Shown in pieces: positions 56,302 through 63,483 of a stretch of DNA of 64,000 nucleotides. Origin of the DNA: a virus; the IMG/VR virus record IMGVR_UViG_3300042567_000108, positions 1 to 64,000 of that record. One strand, given 5' to 3'. The notes under the pieces were generated by a model. That model saw nothing but the letters and a program-made list of their open reading frames with translations, was not told the origin of the DNA and searched no databases. The translations under genes and the position numbers were made by a program. The stretch's first letter is position 1; each line of letters starts with the position of its first letter.

Positions 56302-56974
56302 GCCTTGGGAATATGTAATTACGGCAGTAGCCTCTGAATATCATCGTAAGTTTGACATGGTTGAACTCGAAGATATCAAGCAGAGTTTATATGAGTGGTT
56401 TGCTAAGCACCCTAACAAGGTGGCTGAGTGGGAGAAGATAGGTAACAAGGATGCAAAGAACCTTATCTATCGTAGCCTTCGCAACCATGCATTAGATTAT
56501 TGTCAGAGATGGAAGGCTAAGAGTGTCGGATATGACGTGTCGGATATCTATTACTATGAGGCAGATGTTGTAGAAGCACTGCTCCCTGCTGTGTTGCGTA
56601 GTGAGTATGGTGTTACTCATAAGTTAAACTTGGGTAGACCAGGGCGACCAAGCGCCCCTTCTGAGGGTGGAAACTTATCTGTCATGATGATGGAGATAGA
56701 CTCCGCATACTGGAAGTTGAGTAAGGAGGATAGAAAGATACTCTTCTTCCGATATGCAGAGTCTATGGACTACAAAGAGATAAGCAATTACTTATCACTA
56801 GGTAGTGATGACGCAGCACGCATGAGAGGTAACAGAGCTGTCAAGCGACTGGTCAATAAACTTGGTGGCTTCAAACCATTCTATGATAACGACATCATGG
56901 AGCCCACGGAAACAGAGCCATCAGAAGACTCATCATACCAAGAATTAGGTACACCGCAAGAGTCAGAACAGTAA
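56282..56974 (+). CDS. Sigma-70-like DNA-binding protein (230 aa)
   Basis: Homologue of 12462-13136. Region-2-like part (VELEDIKQSLYEWFAKHP), conserved VGYDVSDIYYYE link, and C-terminal HTH (LSKEDRKILFFRYAESMDYK, then ARMRGNRAVKRLVNKLGG). Acidic C-terminal tail. Last gene of the plus-strand replication module, converging on the early genes with no obvious terminator between. Confidence 0.6.
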   Translation: MNWQQIEPWEYVITAVASEYHRKFDMVELEDIKQSLYEWFAKHPNKVAEWEKIGNKDAKNLIYRSLRNHALDYCQRWKAKSVGYDVSDIYYYEADVVEALLPAVLRSEYGVTHKLNLGRPGRPSAPSEGGNLSVMMMEIDSAYWKLSKEDRKILFFRYAESMDYKEISNYLSLGSDDAARMRGNRAVKRLVNKLGGFKPFYDNDIMEPTETEPSEDSSYQELGTPQESEQ

Positions 56975-57027
56975 AGAATGTTACCACTATGATTGCGAAG
57001 GCACGGAATGTACTAGTACTGCGCTTT

Positions 57028-57246
57028 CTACTCTGCATCAGGGTCAAACTCCCTGTCGAAGTCAACCTCTGAGTCTATCATCTCTTGTATCATACCTTCC
57101 AAGTCCAACTCTGCTGGGTCAACATGTAACGCTTCCCCATTTACATTGTAGAACTCTTCAATCTCTTTCATGCTAGCAAACTGTAGCTCATCAGACTGTA
57201 AGTCACAGGCTGAACAACCACCAGCTTCGCATACTTCACATACCAT
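57028..57246 (-). CDS. Acidic Cys-motif protein (72 aa)
   Basis: MVCEVCEAGGCSACDLQSDEL forms a compact four-Cys cluster; the remainder is strongly acidic (DPAELDLEGMIQEMIDSEVD). AGGAGG site within the preceding fmdB-like stop. No family. Confidence 0.6.
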   Translation of the reverse strand: MVCEVCEAGGCSACDLQSDELQFASMKEIEEFYNVNGEALHVDPAELDLEGMIQEMIDSEVDFDREFDPDAE

Positions 57247-57249
57247 TTG

Positions 57250-57426
57250 CTATCCTCCTGTTGAATAGAATCCACTGCCATTAAACTTGACAGGTGGTGC
57301 ACTGTACACCCTTACCATTGGCTCATTACAACTGTCGCAGTAAGGTATGATTTCCTGTTCGGTCATACCCCTACTGATTGTGATAGTGCTTGAGTCAACC
57401 TCACACTTGTATTCATAGCTAGCCAT
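57250..57426 (-). CDS. FmdB-like zinc ribbon protein (58 aa)
   Basis: ASYEYKCEVD at the start (one Cys of the first pair lost), YCDSCNEPMVRV knuckle and PPVKFNGSGFYSTGG ending, which is nearly the same as in 11460-11633. The internal ATG at 57426 is the best aligned start. Confidence 0.7.
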   Translation of the reverse strand: MASYEYKCEVDSSTITISRGMTEQEIIPYCDSCNEPMVRVYSAPPVKFNGSGFYSTGG

Positions 57427-57601
57427 TTGCTTCTTCCTCTCCAGCCCATGGGTCTCTGTACCTGTACTGTCTTTCCATGTCACGATTGATTGCATCTAGC
57501 AGAGCACTAGGTATTCTTAGAGTTGGTGGCTCTATCATTAATGTTCGATACTCTTCATCGCGCTCGCGCTTCTTAACTATATGATGTAGAAACTCAGTCA
57601 T
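57419..57601 (-). CDS. MTEFLH-type small protein, short form (60 aa)
   Basis: Starts MTEFLHHIVKKRERDEEYRTL, an N-terminus shared with 58975-59301 in the same genome (MTEFLHEVVAQRERQ). The rest is charged and contains LRIPSALLDAINRDM. Overlaps neighbours on both sides. Confidence 0.6.
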   Translation of the reverse strand: MTEFLHHIVKKRERDEEYRTLMIEPPTLRIPSALLDAINRDMERQYRYRDPWAGEEEANG

Positions 57602-57818
57602 CTTCTATCTCCGTTCCTTCTGGTGTTGGTGCTGTTGCTAGTGTACCACACTCAGCGCATTCCATGTCAAGGAAGTACATACCAATCTCTCCGTCATCAT
57701 CAAAGATAGTCTTGAGATTCCAAATCTCACAACCACATGGGCACACTAGTGTAGGCTCACCGCGTATGTCCATAGCCTGTGTATAATCAGGCTTCATTTC
57801 CGTTACATGCTTAGCCAT
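57594..57818 (-). CDS. Zinc-ribbon small protein (74 aa)
   Basis: Homologue of 11620-11847: DIRGEPTLVCPCGCEIW and MECAECGTLATAPT. Order relative to the fmdB-like gene is preserved, but an MTEFLH gene is inserted between. Probable zinc protein. Confidence 0.65.
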   Translation of the reverse strand: MAKHVTEMKPDYTQAMDIRGEPTLVCPCGCEIWNLKTIFDDDGEIGMYFLDMECAECGTLATAPTPEGTEIEDD

Positions 57819-57830
57819 AATCTATCCTCT

Positions 57831-57941
57831 CTATAAATCATCATAGCAAATACCACATACCCACCATGAAAGCAGTTCCAATAACTCACTCTCGGGTGTT
57901 GGTTCTTCACACCGAGTGCAGTTAATTGTTTCTTCCTCCAT
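57831..57941 (-). CDS. Zinc-knuckle micro-protein (36 aa)
   Basis: CTRCEEPTPESE...WWVCGICYDD: two CxxC pairs 24 residues apart make a minimal zinc ribbon. The start overlaps the stop of the transglycosylase gene (TAATGG). Confidence 0.55.
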   Translation of the reverse strand: MEEETINCTRCEEPTPESELLELLSWWVCGICYDDL

Positions 57942-58333
57942 TAGTAGTTACCATTCCTTTTCCAATGAGTCCATGCATCGCATGGTGTGCCGTATCTGTA
58001 GAAAATGTAATCAAGCCCACGCTCTATCTGTCGTGGTGCTGGTGTGTCAGGGTCAAGCCCCAACAGTTGTGGAATCCCACCCGCATGCTTCCCCATTACA
58101 CGGATAGGATTAAAGGCATCAGGATTCCAAGCGGATTCCTTACCCCACAATCTGTTGAGACATGACACCTGATTATCTTTCCACTCGTTGAGTTTATCTC
58201 TAGCGTATGCCTTGCTATCTGCCTTACTCCAAATGACTTGCACGCCTTTGTCTGTTGTGTCCGTGGCTGTCTTTGAGTTGTCGGTTAATAGCAGAGCTAC
58301 TACTACGAGCAGTAAGAATGTTAGTGATTTCAT
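57941..58333 (-). CDS. Secreted or anchored lytic transglycosylase-like protein (130 aa)
   Basis: Signal-type N-terminus KSLTFLLLVVVALLL, then LWGKESAWNPDAFNP (catalytic Glu), GGIPQLLGLDPDTPAP and GLDYIFYRYGTPCDAWTHWK. Homologue of 20335-20763. Early-region, exported wall enzyme distinct from the late endolysin. Confidence 0.75.
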   Translation of the reverse strand: MKSLTFLLLVVVALLLTDNSKTATDTTDKGVQVIWSKADSKAYARDKLNEWKDNQVSCLNRLWGKESAWNPDAFNPIRVMGKHAGGIPQLLGLDPDTPAPRQIERGLDYIFYRYGTPCDAWTHWKRNGNY

Positions 58334-58659
58334 TTGGTAGTTGCCCTTACTCTGTGTGCGAAGTTAATCATAGACCTGCGATTGTTCCATGTTAATGGGA
58401 CAGATGCAAGTAGGACACGCTCACCAGGTAGAGTGCCTCCCCAAATACCATTGTCTAAGTTCTCTCGTTTCATACCCTCAGTAAAGCATTCAGCCTTGGC
58501 TGGGCATGCGTTACAGATAGATAGCGCGGTCTTTACGTTAGCGATACGTTGCTTGTACTCTGGACTATTTTCATTGACGCGATTGTTCTCAGCGTCGCTG
58601 TCGATAGACTCGCTGAACCATAGGTCAGGGTTCTCATGACCTGTGCATAGACCTTGCAT
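58330..58659 (-). CDS. WhiB-like Fe-S transcription regulator (109 aa)
   Basis: Cysteines at 5, 49, 52 and 58 (C-x43-C-x2-C-x5-C), then the canonical GIWGG at 71-75 and a basic C-terminal region. The long gap after the first Cys is unusual for the family. Marks an actinobacterial host. Confidence 0.85.
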   Translation of the reverse strand: MQGLCTGHENPDLWFSESIDSDAENNRVNENSPEYKQRIANVKTALSICNACPAKAECFTEGMKRENLDNGIWGGTLPGERVLLASVPLTWNNRRSMINFAHRVRATTK

Positions 58660-58669
58660 ACTCTATCTC

Positions 58670-58777
58670 CTATCTCTCTAGTGCTATCTCTGTCATCTCG
58701 TCGAATTCTTCGTCGAGTTCTTCTTCATCATCATGCCCTAATGCTATGTCGTCGTCAAGTGGTGGCTCGTAACTCAT
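58670..58777 (-). CDS. Small acidic protein, MSYEPPLDD type (35 aa)
   Basis: MSYEPPLDDDIALGHDDEEELDEEFDE. Same first nine residues as 20773-20901 but without cysteines. Highly acidic. Confidence 0.6.
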   Translation of the reverse strand: MSYEPPLDDDIALGHDDEEELDEEFDEMTEIALER

Positions 58778-58786
58778 GTTCTCCCC

Positions 58787-58978
58787 TTAGTGTAGTACTG
58801 GTCGGTAGATAGGTATGACAGTAGCATTGACCAGCTTGCTACCGAACGTTGTTGCTTCTTGGATACTAGCGAACACTCCGTATAGTATGCGGTCGCTATC
58901 TACTGTGGTTAGCGTTACAAATCCAACAGGTGGCTGTTCGCTACTGTATTCAAATCCTTGTACTGTTACTGTGCTCAT
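58787..58978 (-). CDS. Small beta-rich protein (63 aa)
   Basis: STVTVQGFEYSSEQPPVGFV, then a strand-helix pattern LYGVFASIQEATTFGSKL, NATVIPIYRPV. No family. Overlaps the upstream gene by 4 nt. Confidence 0.55.
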   Translation of the reverse strand: MSTVTVQGFEYSSEQPPVGFVTLTTVDSDRILYGVFASIQEATTFGSKLVNATVIPIYRPVLH

Positions 58979-59301
58979 TGTCTATCCTCTCTTAGTTGTT
59001 GTGTGTGTTCTGACCTACAATCCATGCAGTAATACTTGTATTGTACTGTATTACTTAGACTAATGTCAAATACCCACCTATGTTCGCAACCAATAGTGCT
59101 AAAGATAGCACGCACTAGTCGCCATGACGGGGTATCCCACCAATCTTGAACATTTCGTATAACTTCAGGCAGATTATAGATAAGGTTACTATAACATGCT
59201 GGTATGTATACGCCACGATAGAGTGGAGCGTACTGTGCAGGGAATACTGGTGATGATTGACGCTCACGTTGAGCAACAACCTCATGTAGAAACTCTGTCA
59301 T
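58975..59301 (-). CDS. MTEFLH-type protein, long form with zinc motif (108 aa)
   Basis: MTEFLHEVVAQRERQ as in 57419-57601, then a distinct central region and a C-terminal GCEHRWVFDISL...YYCMDCRSEH zinc-ribbon-like end. A TTGGAGATACT sequence precedes the start. Confidence 0.6.
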   Translation of the reverse strand: MTEFLHEVVAQRERQSSPVFPAQYAPLYRGVYIPACYSNLIYNLPEVIRNVQDWWDTPSWRLVRAIFSTIGCEHRWVFDISLSNTVQYKYYCMDCRSEHTQQLREDRQ

Positions 59302-59367
59302 AGTATCTCCAATCTATAAAGTTAAGTGAGCAGTTTTATGTCGTGCTCAGGACAGGTGGCGAAGTTA

Positions 59368-59631
59368 TTACGCTTCGAACACCACTTCTGTGTAGCCTGA
59401 TAGTCTCTCATGTGTAGTGATGAGACCCTTGCTACCAGTAAGGTGCTTGTATGTGCCGTTGCCTAGTGATACCCACATAGACTTAGGCTTGAAGCGTGTC
59501 TGTGAAGGTAGTGCTTTCACGATAGTGCCACGCTTTGGGTAGTCACTTGATGTATCAACTGCGTTGTATGAAATCTCGTCTGCGATAATGCGTAATTCCT
59601 CAGCAAGATTTAGGATTGTGTCGTTAGACAT
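59368..59631 (-). CDS. Small protein of unknown function (87 aa)
   Basis: N-terminal helix SNDTILNLAEELRIIADEI and a beta-rich basic remainder (TIVKALPSQTRFKPKSMW). AGAGGTAAC before the ATG. Immediately downstream of the amidotransferase gene in the same direction, so possibly part of that operon. Confidence 0.55.
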   Translation of the reverse strand: MSNDTILNLAEELRIIADEISYNAVDTSSDYPKRGTIVKALPSQTRFKPKSMWVSLGNGTYKHLTGSKGLITTHERLSGYTEVVFEA

Positions 59632-59646
59632 TTGTTACCTCTCTAG

Positions 59647-60450
59647 TTAGTATAGGAAATCGGCAAGGCTTCGTTTGCTTTGCCAATCTTTGTTCGGTGT
59701 GTAACATAGGCAGTCATCTATCATGATTGAACAATCAAAGCATGACTTGCACATGTTACAGTAGTACGGGTTGTCTGTCAAATCCGTGGCAGACTCACAG
59801 TAGGGGCAGACTTCTAAGTCTACATCTACTGTGTAGTCCCACAGTTTGTCGGTATAATCTATGGCTTTGACAGGCTCTAGGTAGGTAGTACGCTTATGAC
59901 TTTGGTTACTCCACCAGATACCTTCATTGTCCCATGAACCAGCCGACTCGTTGAGTAGATACATAGGGTGTTGTGCTGCTGGGTCACATGTAATGATAGC
60001 AATCTTGCTACCCTTAGCCCAAGTCTCAGCCATAATCCATACGTTATCGTCATCAAGTGCGGACACGCCACCAATTCTAGGTAGTGTATCCTCAGCGAAG
60101 ACACGCGTATCACTACGCTTGTCGGACTTGCCGATACTTATGTCAAGCACACCATTGTGTGCTAAGTAAGTACGCTCATCATCACCAACCTTGAAGGGGT
60201 GGCAATTCTGTTCGTTCTTAACACCATGTGTGGCGTATCGTGCATGCCACATGGCGTAGCCGTCAGGGAATTGCTTGCGTAATTCCAAGAAGCGTGCAAT
60301 AGATTTTTTAGCAGACATGCTACGCTCTGAGATAATCCTATCACCAGCATGAATAGCAAAGCCAAATCCGTGTGGATTACTACACGCACCAGCGTGTAAG
60401 TCTGCTTTGTTTGGTGTGGAGTTTGGCTCGCACACTACAAGTAAGCACAT
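59647..60450 (-). CDS. Class II glutamine amidotransferase with zinc tail (267 aa)
   Basis: MCLL start places the catalytic Cys at position 2 of the Ntn-type GATase fold. HARYATHG, CHPF and LAHNG follow in the usual order for glutamine binding. Residues about 215-255 carry CPYCESATD and CNMCKSCFDCS zinc motifs. It would release ammonia from glutamine and pass it to a partner enzyme. The gene lies 12 nt from the amidoligase-like gene upstream, strongly implying a functional pair. No synthetase domain in the same chain. Only in unit B. Confidence 0.8.
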   Translation of the reverse strand: MCLLVVCEPNSTPNKADLHAGACSNPHGFGFAIHAGDRIISERSMSAKKSIARFLELRKQFPDGYAMWHARYATHGVKNEQNCHPFKVGDDERTYLAHNGVLDISIGKSDKRSDTRVFAEDTLPRIGGVSALDDDNVWIMAETWAKGSKIAIITCDPAAQHPMYLLNESAGSWDNEGIWWSNQSHKRTTYLEPVKAIDYTDKLWDYTVDVDLEVCPYCESATDLTDNPYYCNMCKSCFDCSIMIDDCLCYTPNKDWQSKRSLADFLY

Positions 60451-60462
60451 AGTATCATCTCC

Positions 60463-61749
60463 CTAAGCGTTAGCAGTTATCTTGTTGTTGATGTCTACTG
60501 ATTGTATCTTGTCCAACCTAGAGTATAGGTCGGGGTAGAGTCCATTGTTGGACACTACATAGTCAGCAAACCACTCCCAAGATAGTGCGCCAAGTTTGAC
60601 GTCATCTAGTCGTAGTTCCCTAGTGTATTCTACCATGGCTTGTGCTAAGTCTAGGGCACTTAACACGCCACTTGTTTTCATTGTGCCCCTGAAGAAGCGC
60701 AATTCTATGGTGTTCTTGTTCTGCGTATTGACGGCTGAGTATCTCTCTGTGCTGTGTCGGTCGGGGTTGCCGACCTTGTGCTTGATAGAGAATACGGGGC
60801 GGTCATACTCGTCAAAGGTGTACACATCATTGAACCTTGCGAAGCGTGACTTACGACCCGCAAACTTCATCATGTGTGGTGCGTTGTGGTACACAAAGGC
60901 TATGAACCTATGCAAGTGTGCGCCACTACTAAATCCGTCACGACTTAGGTGTATGTGCAGACCACATGTGTCTGTATCCCACGACCTAGCGTCATAGTCC
61001 TTGCGTAGTGTCTCTATGGTATTCCATAGCGTTGCACTATTGTCGCGGTATTCTTGGTGCGTATGTGGGTGAGTAACTATCTCGAACCCACTAGTAATAC
61101 TTCCGTCATGTTTGAGGTAGGCAGTACCTTGCAAGGCACTAGAAGCAAAGTACGCACCCTCATCTACGCGTGGCATCTCTGTCTCTAGCTCAAAGCCGAG
61201 ATACATCTTGCGCTTACTGACACCCTTAAAGATAGGTGCTGGCTTGCATGAGTAGTCGTGGATAGTACCGCTTGCGCGGTAGCCACGGCAACACTTACCC
61301 TCTACACTATCGCTCTCACGACAATCGCAAGGGTAATCATTGTGGTATGACTCATCACAGTCATCACAGTAGTAGCAGTTATCAGAGAAGCAACTCTCAC
61401 AGTATGGGTTATCCCCAACGTAGGTTGTACTCTCTGATGACGACTCGCAACAATTCTCACAGTAGTAACTGTAATTCTCGTAGCAATAGTCGCACCAATC
61501 CTCGTTATCTACTGTGTGGCTATTCTCACTAGGCATGCCGTCCTCACAGCGGTCACAGTGACTAGCGCAACTTGTACACCAATACTCACCATTGACAATG
61601 ATGTTGTCCTCAGTGTCGCGTATGTCGTTGCACTCATGGCAACTGAACACGCAATCGGTGCAGTAAGTGTAGTCGTTGAGGACTAACTCATCACCCGACT
61701 CTATCTTGTTAGAGCATGTGTGGCATGCTAAAGTCTCGTTATCCTCCAT
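60463..61749 (-). CDS. Amidoligase-family enzyme with N-terminal zinc-knuckle array (428 aa)
   Basis: About the first 165 residues contain some 25 cysteines in repeated CxxC pairs (CHTC, CTDC, CHEC, CTSC, CDRC, CDYC), a treble-clef/LIM-like array. The catalytic part follows with the glutamine-synthetase-fold amidoligase signatures: GFELETE, HDGSITSGFEIVTHP, CGLHIHLSRDGFS and ERYSAVN...TIELRFFRGT. These enzymes join carboxyl to amine groups using ATP. ATG at 61749 has AGGGGG 8 nt upstream; an upstream GTG is poorly spaced. Promoter at 61780-61808 leads directly into it. Substrate unknown: wall peptides or a protein tail are options. Confidence 0.8.
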   Translation of the reverse strand: MEDNETLACHTCSNKIESGDELVLNDYTYCTDCVFSCHECNDIRDTEDNIIVNGEYWCTSCASHCDRCEDGMPSENSHTVDNEDWCDYCYENYSYYCENCCESSSESTTYVGDNPYCESCFSDNCYYCDDCDESYHNDYPCDCRESDSVEGKCCRGYRASGTIHDYSCKPAPIFKGVSKRKMYLGFELETEMPRVDEGAYFASSALQGTAYLKHDGSITSGFEIVTHPHTHQEYRDNSATLWNTIETLRKDYDARSWDTDTCGLHIHLSRDGFSSGAHLHRFIAFVYHNAPHMMKFAGRKSRFARFNDVYTFDEYDRPVFSIKHKVGNPDRHSTERYSAVNTQNKNTIELRFFRGTMKTSGVLSALDLAQAMVEYTRELRLDDVKLGALSWEWFADYVVSNNGLYPDLYSRLDKIQSVDINNKITANA

Positions 61750-61779
61750 GTATCTCACCCCCTCTCGCTGTATAGTCGT

Positions 61780-61808
61780 AGTATAGCATGGCGTTAAGCC
61801 TTTGTCAA
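61780..61808 (-). promoter_or_regulatory. Sigma-70-like promoter for amidoligase operon
   Basis: On the minus strand TTGACA, a 17-bp spacer and TATACT. Predicted start about 25 nt upstream of the amidoligase ATG. Overlaps the end of the 61794-61982 gene, so the amidoligase pair can be expressed separately from it. Confidence 0.75.
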
Positions 61809-61982
61809 TTCTCTCGCGTTGTCTATAATTGCGTCCGCAATCTTTGAGCGCAAGCCTTGTACCTCTAGCACTAGGCTAGGGAAATCGTTGCGCTTATGGG
61901 TATCCTCTTGCAATCGTAGTGCAAGTCGGATAACCTCGACCTCACGTTGTGTAAGGTCTAACAATAGGTTATCGTGCGTCAT
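61794..61982 (-). CDS. Small helical protein (62 aa)
   Basis: Two helices: LTQREVEVIRLALRLQEDTHK and FPSLVLEVQGLRSKIADAII, probably a helical hairpin. Overlaps the upstream TM gene by 14 nt. No family recognised. Confidence 0.55.
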   Translation of the reverse strand: MTHDNLLLDLTQREVEVIRLALRLQEDTHKRNDFPSLVLEVQGLRSKIADAIIDNARELTKA

Positions 61983-62109
61983 AGTACCCCTCGTAACGGC
62001 GTAGTCTACGTTCTAACACATAGACTCTACGAAAGGCTATCAATAGTACCATGTTCACCGATAGCAAGGCTATCATTAGGGCGAACATGTCACTTGTAGA
62101 TAGTGTCAT
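61969..62109 (-). CDS. Single-TM mini-protein with basic tail (46 aa)
   Basis: TM helix at about 7-26 (DMFALMIALLSVNMVLLIAF), then RRVYVLERRLRRYEG. Same architecture as unit A 21843-22019. AGAGGTTAGAC upstream. Confidence 0.55.
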   Translation of the reverse strand: MTLSTSDMFALMIALLSVNMVLLIAFRRVYVLERRLRRYEGYYDAR

Positions 62110-62111
62110 GT

Positions 62112-62210
62112 CTAACCTCTCTCACAAGGACACCATGAGCCTAGATTAAGTTTGCCACACTTAGGACAAGTCCAAAACCTATCCTTGCGTGGGTCGCTTT
62201 CACTAGCCAC
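62112..62210 (-). CDS. Zinc-ribbon micro-protein (32 aa)
   Basis: FWTCPKCGKLNLGSWCPCERG gives two metal-binding pairs, CxxC and CxC. GTG start with AGGGG 6 nt away, directly downstream of a consensus promoter whose predicted start leaves a leader of only about 5 nt. Confidence 0.5.
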   Translation of the reverse strand: MASESDPRKDRFWTCPKCGKLNLGSWCPCERG

Positions 62211-62221
62211 TTGATACCCCT

Positions 62222-62250
62222 ATCTTATCATGGGCTTGACGCTTTGTCAA
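62222..62250 (-). promoter_or_regulatory. Sigma-70-like promoter 2
   Basis: Minus-strand TTGACA, 17 bp, TAAGAT, with ACTTGACAA around the -35. Serves the micro-proteins and genes downstream. Confidence 0.75.
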
Positions 62251-62306
62251 GTCGTGCCACGCTAGGTCGTGAACCTATGTAGCCTATCGCTAGGCGTGGC
62301 GTAATT

Positions 62307-62630
62307 CTAGTCGTTCGCGTCTATGTGGACGCTAGGTAGCGTGGCGCGAAAGGTCTGCTCGCGTTCGGCTAGTGCAAGTTCACGCGCTAGGCGTTCTTGT
62401 GTGGCTTCATCAAGGGTAGGTAGTACGCGCTCAACCTTAGGGCGGTTGGTCGTGACGGCATGGCGTGTGCGTGTGCGCTTAATGCGTACGGCTTTACCAT
62501 GTTGCGTGTCCGTAAGTCGTGCCCCGATAGTGCCCAAGCGTCTATCAGACGCATGAACCTTGCGTGGCGTGACTACGATACTACCTAAACCCCCGTAAGG
62601 GTTGTAGGTCAAGTGTCTATCCTCTCTCAT
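62307..62630 (-). CDS. Basic early protein (107 aa)
   Basis: First gene of the minus-strand early region. Arg/Thr-rich (AVRIKRTRTRHAVTTN) with an acidic/helical C-terminus LDEATQERLARELALAEREQ. Possibly nucleic-acid binding. The GAGAGGATAG site precedes the start. No family recognised. Confidence 0.55.
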   Translation of the reverse strand: MREDRHLTYNPYGGLGSIVVTPRKVHASDRRLGTIGARLTDTQHGKAVRIKRTRTRHAVTTNRPKVERVLPTLDEATQERLARELALAEREQTFRATLPSVHIDAND

Positions 62631-62680
62631 GCTTAGCCTAGCAACATGCTAGGTCTAGTGTCGCGCTAGGTTGTGAGCCT

Positions 62681-62709
62681 AGTATAGCCTACGCTACGCG
62701 ACTTGTCAA
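62681..62709 (-). promoter_or_regulatory. Sigma-70-like promoter 3
   Basis: Minus-strand TTGACA, 17 bp, TATACT. The -35 lies in the perfect palindrome GACTTGACAAGTC. Closest promoter to the first early gene (start 62630). Confidence 0.8.
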
Positions 62710-62769
62710 GTCGGACACAATAGAGTCGTGTTACCCAACCCCGAGGGTCTGCTACTAGGTAACGAGTCA

Positions 62770-62798
62770 AGCCTATCATGTCTCTATTGACTTGTCAA
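62770..62798 (-). promoter_or_regulatory. Sigma-70-like promoter 4
   Basis: Minus-strand TTGACA, 17 bp, TAGGCT, with ACTTGACAAGT palindrome over the -35. Weaker -10. Confidence 0.6.
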
Positions 62799-62844
62799 GT
62801 GATGACGCTCTAACTCTCGTTAGGTCTTTCACTTGTTGGAGATA

Positions 62845-62873
62845 ACTTTACACTATCCCCTAGCCTTTGTCAA
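62845..62873 (-). promoter_or_regulatory. Sigma-70-like promoter 5
   Basis: Minus-strand TTGACA, 17 bp, TAAAGT, preceded by GAC (GACTTGACAAAGG). Confidence 0.65.
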
Positions 62874-62945
62874 GTCTCACGACTTGTCGGGCGTGTCGTA
62901 CTTTGTGACCCTTTGGGGTTATTCCCCTATCCGATTACAAGACAA

Positions 62946-62974
62946 AGACTACACGCTCACCATGCCAAAGTCAA
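62946..62974 (-). promoter_or_regulatory. Sigma-70-like promoter 6
   Basis: Minus-strand TTGACT, 17 bp, TAGTCT. Furthest upstream and least like the consensus, but with the same spacing. Confidence 0.45.
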
Positions 62975-63074
62975 GCCCGACACACGCTCAACCTTTGTGA
63001 TTTAGGTCACACCCCATAATCGCATACACGCATAGACGCTAAATAGAAAGGTATAACCCAAGACCCCTAGAAGT

Positions 63075-63151
63075 CTGAGAGTTTCCTGAGAGTTTCCTGA
63101 GAGGATAACTACCTGAGAGTTTCCTGAGAAATTATTGTGTGCCCCCTGAGA
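63075..63151. repeat. Phased CTGAGA direct repeats
   Basis: Six CTGAGA copies at 63075, 63086, 63097, 63113, 63124 and 63146 (steps 11, 11, 16, 11, 22 bp), mostly as GTTTCCTGAGA; the last two are followed by AATTA-T/C-TGTGT. Near-helical phasing suggests cooperative protein binding, as at iteron origins or terminase sites. Confidence 0.8.
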
Positions 63152-63360
63152 AATTACTGTGTCGGGTAGATAGTCGGTAAATAGATAAATACCTAAATAG
63201 ATAACACGCTAAAGAGATTTATCGACAATTCATAGATACCCTAACCCTATACTAGAGACTTAGACATTATGACCCCCGATTGTTTAATTCGAGTGCACGG
63301 GTCGGATATAGTATCCCATAAAAAATTTCTGTTATATAATACTATAGCCCCCCTATATAT

Positions 63361-63379
63361 AGCCCTGACCAGGGCTTTT
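63361..63379 (+). terminator. Short hairpin with T-run before unit C terminase
   Basis: AGCCCT-gacc-AGGGCT followed by TTT. Small stem, moderate terminator. The corresponding site in the A/B junction (about 23849-23863) keeps CTGACCAG and the T-run but has lost most pairing. Confidence 0.45.
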
Positions 63380-63452
63380 AAAAATATATTGGTTTCAGTT
63401 GTTCGGTTTTACGATTTGAACAGGTTATCTTATATGTATAGAAATACATATA

Positions 63453-63483
63453 CGGAGTCGCTCCGTTTAAGACTCCGCGACTC
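63453..63483. other. Two mutually exclusive hairpins
   Basis: CGGAG-tcg-CTCCG (63453-63465) and GAGTCGC...GCGACTC (63455-63483) share bases, so only one can form at a time. A further stem TATGTAT-agaa-ATACATA is at 63433-63450. Could be a regulatory switch or a protein-binding site near the terminase. Confidence 0.5.

Noticed and set aside
63075-63151. CRISPR-like interpretation of the CTGAGA array
   Set aside because: Repeats are 6-11 bp with no spacers of constant length and no cas genes.
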